64,000 bases of DNA. It comes from Enterobacter ludwigii (GTDB lineage: Bacteria > Pseudomonadota > Gammaproteobacteria > Enterobacterales > Enterobacteriaceae). Under the pieces are notes generated by a model. The model saw nothing but the letters and a program-made list of their open reading frames with translations, was not told the DNA's origin and did no database searches. The number at the start of each line of letters is the position of its first letter. The stretch's first letter is position 1. Location: the NCBI RefSeq assembly GCF_001750725.1, contig NZ_CP017279.1, positions 1,054,001 to 1,118,000 on the forward strand. Reading direction: 5' to 3'. Both the position numbers and the translations under genes were made by a program. Below, piece after piece: positions 1-6,244 of the stretch.

Positions 1-342
1 CCGAGTCCGGCAGCTGATTACGTTGAGCAGCGTATTGATCTCAATGAGCTTTTAGTTGCGCATCCCAGCTCGACGTATTTCGTAAAGGCCGCAGGCGACT
101 CGATGATCGAGGCTGGGATTAGCGACGGTGATCTGCTGGTGGTGGATAGCTCCCGAACTGCTGAACACGGAGATATCGTAATTGCCGCGGTTGAAGGAGA
201 ATTCACAGTCAAACGTCTGCAGCTCCGCCCGACCGTTCAGCTTAATCCGATGAACAGCGCTTATTCGCCGATTATCGTCGGCAGTGAAGACACGCTGGAC
301 GTTTTCGGCGTCGTGACTTTCATCGTTAAATCGGCGAGCTGA
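1..342 (+). CDS. umuD: UmuD, SOS polymerase V accessory protein (5' end outside window)
   Basis: UmuD is the LexA-like serine-lysine autoprotease subunit of the error-prone polymerase UmuD'2C. The reading frame is open from base 1; the first codon aligns with residue 27 of E. coli UmuD, just after the Cys24-Gly25 self-cleavage site, so roughly the first 26 codons lie outside the window. The catalytic serine is in the GDSM motif (codon at 100-102, equivalent to Ser60) and the lysine in FTVKRL (211-213, equivalent to Lys97). Both are present, so the protease core is intact. It ends 2 bp before umuC, as in the usual umuDC operon. The LexA-controlled promoter would be outside the window. Confidence 0.95.
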   Translation, partial: PSPAADYVEQRIDLNELLVAHPSSTYFVKAAGDSMIEAGISDGDLLVVDSSRTAEHGDIVIAAVEGEFTVKRLQLRPTVQLNPMNSAYSPIIVGSEDTLDVFGVVTFIVKSAS

Positions 343-344
343 AC

Positions 345-1613
345 ATGTTCGCGCTCTGTGATGTGAATTCGTTCTACGCATCATGCGAGACGGTGTTTCG
401 GCCTGATTTGAGGGGGCGCCCGGTTGTCGTTCTCTCTAATAATGATGGCTGCGTAATTGCGCGCAGCGCCGAGGCCAAAGCCGCCGGAATTACCATGGGT
501 GAGCCTTTCTTCAAGCAAAAGGAGCTTTTCCGGCGCGCTGGCGTTGTTTGCTTCAGCAGCAACTATGAGCTGTATGCTGATATGTCGAACCGGGTAATGA
601 CGACACTTGAGGAAATGAGCCCTCGCGTCGAAATTTACAGCATCGACGAAGCATTTTGCGACCTGACAGGTGTTCGCAATTGCCGGGATCTGACGGATTT
701 CGGTAAAGAGATCCGCGCTACGGTTCTGAAGCGTACGCATCTGACTGTCGGGGTTGGCATCGCGCAGACAAAAACACTCGCAAAGCTGGCCAACCACGCC
801 GCAAAGAAATGGCAGCGGCAGACGGGTGGGGTAGTTGACCTCTCAAATGTTGATCGCCAGCGCAGGCTGCTTTCTGTGGTACCTGTAGAGGACGTCTGGG
901 GTGTTGGTCGCCGAATCAGTAAAAAGCTAAACGCGATGGGTATTAAAACGGCCTTAGACCTTTCAGAGCAGAGTACATGGATAATCCGGAAGCACTTTAA
1001 CGTGGTACTCGAGCGCACTGTACGGGAGCTGCGCGGCGAACCCTGTCTTGATCTGGAAGAGTTTGCCCCTACAAAGCAGGAAATCGTCTGCAGCAGGTCA
1101 TTCGGCGAACGCGTTACAGAGTATGAACAGATGCGGCAGGCTATTTGTAGCTATGCGGCGCGTGGCGCCGAAAAGCTACGTGGTGAGCACCAGTATTGCC
1201 GTTTTATCTCGGCGTTCGTTAAAACATCTCCGTTTGCCTTGAACGAACCATATTACGGCAATAGTGCCTCTATGAAGCTTCTCACCCCCACCCAGGATTC
1301 ACGCGACATCATTAACGCCGCGGTAAAGTGCCTGGACAAAATCTGGAAGGATGGCCACCGGTACCAGAAGGCAGGGATCATGCTTGGGGATTTTTTCAGC
1401 CAGGGCGTGGCCCAGCTCAACCTGTTCGATGAGAACGCGCCGCGTGCTGGTAGCGAGAGGTTGATGGAAGTTCTGGATTATCTGAACGGGAAAGATGGAA
1501 AGGGAACGCTTTATTTTGCCGGGCAGGGCATACAGCAGCAGTGGCAAATGAAGCGAGAAATGTTGTCGCCTCGATATACGACGAGATATTCAGACCTGCT
1601 TAGGGTCCGATAA
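345..1613 (+). CDS. umuC: UmuC, catalytic subunit of DNA polymerase V
   Basis: This Y-family translesion polymerase has 422 residues, the same length as E. coli UmuC. Motifs seen are the N-terminal metal-binding Asp6 ([14 protein letters not shown]), the catalytic YSIDEAF with Asp101 and Glu102, the helix-hairpin-helix region ([14 protein letters not shown], about 185-200), and a beta-clamp binding motif QLNLF near residue 357. It starts 2 bp after umuD and is certainly co-transcribed with it. Its neighbours (flxA-like gene, truncated yedK, icd 3' fragment) suggest that it sits at the right end of a mobile element rather than at the K-12 umuDC locus; this is inference. Confidence 0.97.
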   Translation: MFALCDVNSFYASCETVFRPDLRGRPVVVLSNNDGCVIARSAEAKAAGITMGEPFFKQKELFRRAGVVCFSSNYELYADMSNRVMTTLEEMSPRVEIYSIDEAFCDLTGVRNCRDLTDFGKEIRATVLKRTHLTVGVGIAQTKTLAKLANHAAKKWQRQTGGVVDLSNVDRQRRLLSVVPVEDVWGVGRRISKKLNAMGIKTALDLSEQSTWIIRKHFNVVLERTVRELRGEPCLDLEEFAPTKQEIVCSRSFGERVTEYEQMRQAICSYAARGAEKLRGEHQYCRFISAFVKTSPFALNEPYYGNSASMKLLTPTQDSRDIINAAVKCLDKIWKDGHRYQKAGIMLGDFFSQGVAQLNLFDENAPRAGSERLMEVLDYLNGKDGKGTLYFAGQGIQQQWQMKREMLSPRYTTRYSDLLRVR

Positions 1614-1765
1614 ATTTTCCTGATGTCTTGGGCCGCGTCAGGAGGAAAATTATTGCCGAACGTCTAGCCCTTCTGCCTCCTGTCAACAAGCTTAGCTTTC
1701 TGAGATACGCCAGGCGCAAGGAAATCAATATTAACATCAAACGATTAATGCAACAAAAATACGAT

Positions 1766-1792
1766 TAAAGATATTTTATTGCGTGCCGATAG
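1766..1792 (+). promoter_or_regulatory. Sigma-28 (FliA) promoter of the flxA-like gene
   Basis: The sequence TAAAGATA (1766-1773), an 11-bp spacer, then GCCGATAG (1785-1792) matches the flagellar sigma-28 consensus TAAAGTTT-N11-GCCGATAA with the exact spacing. It lies 24 bp before the flxA start codon. flxA is a known FliA-dependent class 3 gene in E. coli. Confidence 0.9.
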
Positions 1793-1815
1793 TGCTTTTT
1801 TAAAAGGAGAAATCT

Positions 1816-2148
1816 ATGTCTGTCACAATTCAGGGGAATGCCTCAACTGCCATTTTAAACAACTCCGCCCCGGAAGGAACATCAAAAATAGCCAAAATCA
1901 TGAGACAAATTCAAGTGCTGACTGAAAAGCTTGGGAAAATCTCATCGGAAGAGGGGATGACGCCAGAGCAGAAAAAAGAAATGGCTGCACTAGTACAGAA
2001 GCAAATTGAAAGCCTCAGAGTTCAACTTGAACAGTTGTTACGGCAGCAGGCAGAGAAACAGAATAAGGATGCGAAAGTTCAGCCTGATAACAAAGTAGAG
2101 AGAAAGGACGATACAAATACTGCCGGCACCATTGATATTTACGTCTGA
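1816..2148 (+). CDS. flxA: FlxA-like protein
   Basis: This 110-residue protein is of the same length as FlxA from the Qin prophage of E. coli K-12 and has the same blocks: MSVTIQGN at the start, a glutamine- and lysine-rich coiled-coil centre (about residues 25-90) and the C-terminal TAGTIDIYV. Its molecular function is unknown; in E. coli it is expressed with the late flagellar genes. An AAAGGAG ribosome binding site sits at 1803-1809 and a clear sigma-28 promoter upstream. It follows umuDC and its last 10 bp overlap the truncated yedK on the other strand, which points to a prophage-derived end. No signal peptide or membrane segment is visible. Confidence 0.85.
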   Translation: MSVTIQGNASTAILNNSAPEGTSKIAKIMRQIQVLTEKLGKISSEEGMTPEQKKEMAALVQKQIESLRVQLEQLLRQQAEKQNKDAKVQPDNKVERKDDTNTAGTIDIYV

Positions 2149-2405
2149 GTGGTTGCCGTCTCGACACACGCATTAATCAGTGGCGTATTATCCCACCATT
2201 CGGGCGCGTAAGACCACAGGACTGGATCAAGATGCAGCTGCTCGTTGCGTTTGCTCAGGAGCAGCACCTTGGTACCGGGCGAGACGATGTTCCTGCCTAT
2301 AGGTTCCGGGTCGTATGGAATGTCGCGATCGACTTCATCGGCCAGATAGGCCAGATAGGCCAGATATTCTTCACGCGTTTGAGCTTGTGCAAAACGTCCG
2401 CACAT
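2139..2405 (-). pseudogene. yedK: Truncated yedK (SRAP/HMCES family), N-terminal fragment
   Basis: The 88-codon frame begins MCGRFAQAQTREEYLA and runs through the YDPEPIGRN, PGTKVLLLS and PLINA blocks of YedK, a roughly 220-residue enzyme that forms a DNA-protein crosslink at abasic sites through Cys2. The fragment keeps Cys2 and the Asn of PLINA (residue 78 here) but stops at VETATTQT. It therefore lacks the remaining active-site residues (Glu105 and His160 in E. coli) and more than half of the domain. It overlaps the 3' end of flxA by 10 bp, so the truncation point is probably a recombination junction. It carries a three-residue insertion caused by the 9-bp tandem repeat within it. Confidence 0.85.
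2342..2368. repeat. 9-bp tandem repeat inside yedK fragment
   Basis: CCAGATAGG occurs twice (2342-2359) followed by a third partial copy CCAGATATT. In the minus-strand protein this gives LAYLAYLA where E. coli YedK has a single LALLA unit, an in-frame slippage expansion. Confidence 0.8.
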
Positions 2406-2504
2406 AGAAACCTCCAGCCAAGTCTCAAACTCAAAGTATAGAGCAGGGAGAGAAGGAGGAGCGTAGCGAACCCATTAAGAGATTAATCAATAAAACCAAA
2501 AAGT

Positions 2505-2518
2505 GGTTATCAAAACCC
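2505..2518. repeat. 14-bp direct repeat, left copy
   Basis: GGTTATCAAAACCC here is repeated exactly at 2866-2879. The two copies flank the icd 3' fragment and its terminator. The role is unknown; it could be an integrase arm-type site or a trace of duplicated att-flanking DNA. Confidence 0.6.
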
Positions 2519-2630
2519 AAAAATCATCATAACTAATCAATAGGTTAGCTTGTGGTCAAAAAAGTGTGATGAACGCGCCAATTATGAGTTTTTGATTGAA
2601 AAATCAATGCATCATGATTGATTTAATGAA

Positions 2631-2798
2631 ATACTGCTCCGTCATATGGAATGGTTCGAAGCCGCAGACCTGATCGTTAAAGGTATGGAAGGCGCGATTA
2701 ACGCGAAAACCGTAACGTACGATTTCGAACGTCTGATGGAAGGCGCTAAGCTGCTGAAATGTTCAGAGTTTGGCGACGCGATTATCGCGAACATGTAA
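2631..2798 (+). pseudogene. icd: 3' end of icd (isocitrate dehydrogenase), attachment-site copy 1
   Basis: Read in frame to the TAA at 2796-2798, this encodes the last 55 or so residues of isocitrate dehydrogenase, including [18 protein letters not shown] and the terminal [12 protein letters not shown]. There is no upstream part of the gene: the bases before about 2630 are AT-rich and unrelated. icd is the integration target of e14 and phage 21, which recombine about 165 bp before its stop and leave the displaced 3' end at the far side of the insert. This fragment has the expected length and carries icd's terminator, so it marks the right end of an integrated element that includes umuDC. Confidence 0.9.
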
Positions 2799-2820
2799 TC
2801 CACTTGCTGGGTTAAACAAG

Positions 2821-2849
2821 AACGGGAGCCGATGGGTTCCCGTTTTTTA
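2821..2849 (+). terminator. icd-type Rho-independent terminator, copy 1
   Basis: The stem AACGGGAGCC / GGGTTCCCGTT around a short GAT loop is followed by a run of six T. It lies 22 bp after the icd fragment stop, and the flank TGCTGGGTTAAAC is shared with the second icd remnant. Confidence 0.85.
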
Positions 2850-3386
2850 TTATTCGATTTCGTACGGTTATCAAAACCCCTCCCTTAAATAGCATTTACC
2901 GTCCACGCTTTACCGGGCCATCATGAGCTTTCGCCGTTTGATTCGGCGATGTATGCCCCAAAATTTCTTGAATATCTTAATTCCACGTCTCTCCAAATTC
3001 ATTGTTATGGTGTCCGGCCTCACCCGGTGCCGCGCTCATGAATACCTGATCTAACTTATCGGGTGCGACGATTACGGTGAAACCCTCATTAATTCTGTTG
3101 TCAGCATAACTTTCTGGTGTGCGGAATATCACTCGTATTACGGGAGATAGCACAACGTGAATTAGCATCATTTTAAGCAGGCGGCTGATATAAATATCCC
3201 TGTCGCAGCAAGTTATTTAATCAAACGGTATTGCTGCGCTGGCACTTTCCGCGGTAGTGGGAAAAATGAGACAAACTGTACGAAAAAATAAAGCCGGGTA
3301 ATTTCGGTTTTATTGTGTACATAGCAAACACGCATGGTCATTCATTGCCATGTATTTTCCAATCGAGACGTAAGGATATTCTATAA
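2850..3386. other. AT-rich stretch without a supportable gene
   Basis: It begins with the second copy of the 14-bp repeat GGTTATCAAAACCC (2866-2879). A minus-strand frame of 64 codons (2977-3171) reads like part of a protein (RTPESYADNRINEGFTVIV) but has no good ribosome binding site and matches nothing I recognise, so I leave it as a possible remnant. The last 200 bp are AT-rich and should hold the promoter for the following glycoside hydrolase gene. No integrase gene is seen. Confidence 0.5.
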
Positions 3387-4433
3387 ATGAGTACTTTTGC
3401 TGTAGTACCCGCAAATCAGTCTGCAGATAATAATGCGAAAATGATTTATCAGTGGTTGAGTGGTCTGTCCGAACGACAGGGTAAAAAGCTCATTTCAGGT
3501 ATTTTTGGTGGCTATAGCAATATCGGCGGCGTCGATGCTTTTTCCCTGCAACAAGGAAAAGACCTGCAGGCCCTGACCGGGAAATTCCCGGCTATTTATA
3601 GCGCTGACTATGCCCGTGGCTGGGATGCCTGTACCCCTGGAGAGGAAGCCAGTTTGATCGATTTTGGTTGTAATGCCGATCTGATCGACCACTGGAAAAA
3701 AGGCGGACTGGTCGCGATCAGCCACCATTTACCAAACCCTTGTTTTGCGGGGAATAATCCTGGTGATGGAAAGGGGGCTCTCAAGCATCCTGTGAGTAAT
3801 GATGAATTTTCTGCAATCTTACAGTCTGGAACACCGTCGCGTGGGCGCTGGCTGGCAATGCTTGATAAAGTCGCTCAGGGCCTACAGCAACTGAATGAGA
3901 AAGGTGTCACCGTCTTTTATCGACCCTTGCATGAGATGAATGGCGAGTGGTTCTGGTGGGGGGCAACCGGTGAGAATACAAACGATACTGTACGTATGGA
4001 TCTGTATCGACGCCTGTATCAGGATATCTTTAACTATTTCGTTAAAACGAAAGGGTTAAACAATTTACTCTGGGTCTTCTCTCCTGATGCAAACCGGGAT
4101 TATAAGACATCTTATTACCCTGGCGCAGAGTATGTTGATATTACTGGCCTGGACTTGTATACAGACAATCCTGCCACTGTAAACGGTTACGATGAAATGG
4201 TGGCATTGAATAAGCCGTTTGCCTTTGCAGAAGTGGGGCCATCAACAATTAACGGCCAGTTTGATTATGCAAATTTAGTGAGTATTATTCTTCAGAAATA
4301 CCCTAAAGCAACCATGTTTATCCCCTGGAATAATGACTGGAGCCCGCTGAAAAACCTGAATGCCTCTGGTGCATACAATAATGACCGGGTAATAAATCTC
4401 GGAGATGTATGGAACGGCAGCGTTCTGAGTTAA
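3387..4433 (+). CDS. Glycoside hydrolase family 26 (beta-mannanase-like), no signal peptide
   Basis: The 348-residue protein shows the GH26 hallmarks: the acid/base motif FYRPLHEMNGEWFWWG (Glu183), a tryptophan-rich substrate cleft, and the nucleophile motif FAFAEVGPS (Glu282), about 100 residues apart as in mannanases of this (beta/alpha)8 clan. Family members cleave beta-1,4-mannan or related beta-glucans and are usually exported. Here the ATG directly follows an in-frame TAA (3384-3386), so no signal peptide can be hidden upstream, and the N-terminus is hydrophilic; a cytoplasmic or non-classically exported enzyme is implied. A TAAGGA ribosome site lies at 3371-3376. The gene is alone between two icd 3' remnants and looks horizontally acquired. 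The exact substrate cannot be told. Confidence 0.85.
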   Translation: MSTFAVVPANQSADNNAKMIYQWLSGLSERQGKKLISGIFGGYSNIGGVDAFSLQQGKDLQALTGKFPAIYSADYARGWDACTPGEEASLIDFGCNADLIDHWKKGGLVAISHHLPNPCFAGNNPGDGKGALKHPVSNDEFSAILQSGTPSRGRWLAMLDKVAQGLQQLNEKGVTVFYRPLHEMNGEWFWWGATGENTNDTVRMDLYRRLYQDIFNYFVKTKGLNNLLWVFSPDANRDYKTSYYPGAEYVDITGLDLYTDNPATVNGYDEMVALNKPFAFAEVGPSTINGQFDYANLVSIILQKYPKATMFIPWNNDWSPLKNLNASGAYNNDRVINLGDVWNGSVLS

Positions 4434-4467
4434 CGTTCGTTCCGGTGTCACGTTGATGCACCATATT

Positions 4468-4557
4468 AAATGGTTGAAGTCGCTGGCCCGATCGTTAACG
4501 CTATAGAAGATGCTAAAATGTTCAGAGTCTGGCGACGCGATCATCGCGAATATGTCA
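4468..4557 (+). pseudogene. icd: Decayed second 3' end of icd, attachment-site copy 2
   Basis: The DNA from TGGTTGAAGTCGCTGG to the codon equivalent to the icd stop aligns with copy 1 but has a small deletion at its start, lacks about 60 bp in the middle and carries many substitutions. The last in-frame residues still read [13 protein letters not shown]. The icd stop TAA has become TCA (4555-4557). It lies on the chromosome side and is far more decayed than copy 1, as expected for the oldest displaced icd end, no longer under selection after repeated integrations. Confidence 0.85.
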
Positions 4558-4579
4558 TCCAGATTCTGGGTTAAACGTG

Positions 4580-4608
4580 AACGGGGGCCAGAAGGTCCCC
4601 GTTTTTTT
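4580..4608 (+). terminator. icd-type Rho-independent terminator, copy 2
   Basis: The stem ACGGGGGCC / GGTCCCCGT with an AGAA loop is followed by seven T. The preceding TCTGGGTTAAACGTGA matches the flank of the terminator at 2821, so the duplicated unit contains icd end plus terminator. Confidence 0.85.
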
Positions 4609-4632
4609 CCTCTGCCTGCGGGAGACTGCAAG

Positions 4633-4983
4633 ATGTTTGCTACGATCCTTGTCGCTATTGTTGCATTAATTCATCTCTACATACTTGTGCTGGAAATGTT
4701 CCTGTGGAACACAAAAACAGGCCACAAGGCATTTAATCTCAGCCCTGATTTTGCACGCGATACCCGCGTGCTGGCCGCAAATCAGGGGTTGTATAACGGT
4801 TTTCTGGCAGCGGGACTGCTCTGGGGACTGTGGCTTGGTGAAAGCGGTGTTCCTGTGGTCTTCTTCTTTTTGACCTGCGTGTTGATTGCGGGCATTTACG
4901 GTGCCATGACCGCCAGCCGAAAAATACTCTATGTTCAGGCTTTACCGGCGCTGGCTGCATTGATTGCACTGTGGTTGCGTTGA
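4633..4983 (+). CDS. DUF1304 family inner-membrane protein
   Basis: This 116-residue protein has four predicted hydrophobic segments (about 2-22, 52-70, 76-95 and 98-115) and the family pattern HLYILVLEMFLW, NQGLYNGFLAAGL and ASRKILYVQALPA. Its function is unknown. The ATG at 4633 is preferred because it follows the icd terminator and begins the conserved hydrophobic start MFATILVAIVALIHLY. An in-frame upstream ATG at 4510 would fuse the icd remnant tail to it, because the icd stop is mutated. Ribosome binding is weak (GGGAGACTGCAAG). The gene is probably the original right-hand neighbour of icd in this lineage. Confidence 0.85.
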   Translation: MFATILVAIVALIHLYILVLEMFLWNTKTGHKAFNLSPDFARDTRVLAANQGLYNGFLAAGLLWGLWLGESGVPVVFFFLTCVLIAGIYGAMTASRKILYVQALPALAALIALWLR

Positions 4984-5059
4984 TTAACAAGGCTTTGGTC
5001 TAAGAGTGCCGTCCGATATACTCAGGCATTACCCTTAAAGGTCAGAGAAGAGACTGTTT

Positions 5060-5305
5060 ATGCACAATGAAATTCCACTTAAGTATTATGACATCGTCGA
5101 TGAATACGCGTCGGAAGCCGCGGAGCCGGTAAGTGAGGCAGAGCGCGATCCTCTTGCCTGTTATTTCCAGTTGCTGCTCACCCGTTTATCGAACAATGAA
5201 GAGATCAGCGAGGAAGCCCAGCAAGAGATGGCCAGTGAAGCCGGCATCCGTAGCGCGCGCATTGATGATATTGCGAACTTCCTCAATCAGTGGGGAAATG
5301 AATAG
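5060..5305 (+). CDS. ymjA: YmjA, DUF2543 family
   Basis: This 81-residue acidic protein matches E. coli YmjA in length and pattern: a start of the type [15 protein letters not shown], a middle of the type [16 protein letters not shown] and the end FLNQWGNE. It is predicted all-helical and cytoplasmic. Function is unknown. It has its own AGAGAAGAG-type ribosome site and is followed after a few bases by a small gene in the opposite direction. Confidence 0.85.
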   Translation: MHNEIPLKYYDIVDEYASEAAEPVSEAERDPLACYFQLLLTRLSNNEEISEEAQQEMASEAGIRSARIDDIANFLNQWGNE

Positions 5306-5311
5306 TCCGCC

Positions 5312-5473
5312 TCAAAAACCGTTGTGCTGATGCTTTGCTAAACAGCTCAGCATCACGCTATCGGACCACATGCATTTTTTATCCGGGATGTGCGTTGAGG
5401 GTTTACCGATGAGCAGGGCGAAAATAACGATCAGGAAAAAGAGTACCAGCGGAAACAACAGAGAATTTTTCAC
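5312..5473 (-). CDS. Putative 53-residue small membrane protein
   Basis: Read from a GTG at 5473, the frame starts (M/V)KNSLLFPLVLFFLIVIFALL and then continues with a short polar tail containing two cysteines (KKCMWSD, MLSCLAKH). One strong hydrophobic segment of about 20 residues suggests a single-span inner-membrane protein or an uncleaved signal anchor. The ribosome binding site is weak (TTGGTTAAAAC before GTG), which keeps confidence moderate. It is convergent with ymjA and ends 6 bp from it. I do not recognise the family. Confidence 0.45.
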   Translation of the reverse strand: MKNSLLFPLVLFFLIVIFALLIGKPSTHIPDKKCMWSDSVMLSCLAKHQHNGF

Positions 5474-5548
5474 GTTTTAACCAAATGAGAGTGTGCTTCA
5501 GGGTAATCTACGGTCTGAATGTGACGACTATATGTTTTTAGGAAAGAA

Positions 5549-6244
5549 ATGGAAACGTCTGATCTGGAAAAACATTACCACGACACTAACGCGAAGACGC
5601 TGGCGCTCTGGGAAAAGCGGGACGGTATCGGAGCGGTAAGGGAGCCGTTTTATGCTACGCAAAAGCTCGCACTGGCGACAGGTTTCCAGCCGGAAATGAC
5701 CGCGTCTGTCGACATGTTGTTTCGGGAACTGCGGGCGTTGACCCGCCACGACTCGTTAGTAGACCTCCAGCCGCCATCCGGCTTCCATTTCACCTTCGTA
5801 CCCATAACGCTCCCTCTCTACGACGAGAATGCACCGTTACCGGCGAAGACGCATCAGCTTATCGACGCATGGACCCCTTTTGCCGGTCTGGGTATCACGG
5901 TTCGGGAACTCAGGCTGGTGGCATTGCCCAACCAGCTCTTGCTTGCAGGCATACCCGATACACTTGTCTTGAGGCAGCGGCAGGCATTTTGTGAACGTCT
6001 GTTAGCCACGGACTGGCAAGAGGCGTTGCGCTTACGCCATGGCAATACCCCTTTGCCAGCGCCGTTCTGGCACACTACGCTGTTACGCTACCAGGCAGAC
6101 TGTCTGCCTGAATCGCTGAGGGCGTTTTTCCGTGAGCGCCGCATGCAGCGTTACGGTGAGGTTTGCGGAGAGCTAAAACTCAACGTCGTGAATTATAACT
6201 GGACGTTATGCAGAGCCGTCACGTCGTCAATGTTGACATGCTAA
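5549..6244 (+). CDS. Putative 2H phosphoesterase superfamily protein
   Basis: This is a 231-residue soluble protein with no recognised name. It contains two H-x-T motifs, HFT (His80-Thr82, within GFHFTFVP) and HTT (His175-Thr177, within FWHTTLLRY), about 95 residues apart and each in a hydrophobic beta-strand context. This is the signature of 2H phosphoesterases, which cleave cyclic phosphodiesters or 2'-5' bonds. The region between them (VRELRLVALPNQLLLAG) resembles the strand that follows motif 1 in that fold. The start ATG has an AGGAAAG site. Its stop overlaps the stop of the convergent EAL gene by a few bases. Assignment is by motif only; the substrate is unknown. Confidence 0.55.
   Translation: METSDLEKHYHDTNAKTLALWEKRDGIGAVREPFYATQKLALATGFQPEMTASVDMLFRELRALTRHDSLVDLQPPSGFHFTFVPITLPLYDENAPLPAKTHQLIDAWTPFAGLGITVRELRLVALPNQLLLAGIPDTLVLRQRQAFCERLLATDWQEALRLRHGNTPLPAPFWHTTLLRYQADCLPESLRAFFRERRMQRYGEVCGELKLNVVNYNWTLCRAVTSSMLTC

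Noticed and set aside
2977-3171. 64-codon minus-strand frame between the icd fragment and the GH26 gene
   Set aside because: It reads like protein but has no good ribosome site and no family I recognise; it may be a decayed element gene.
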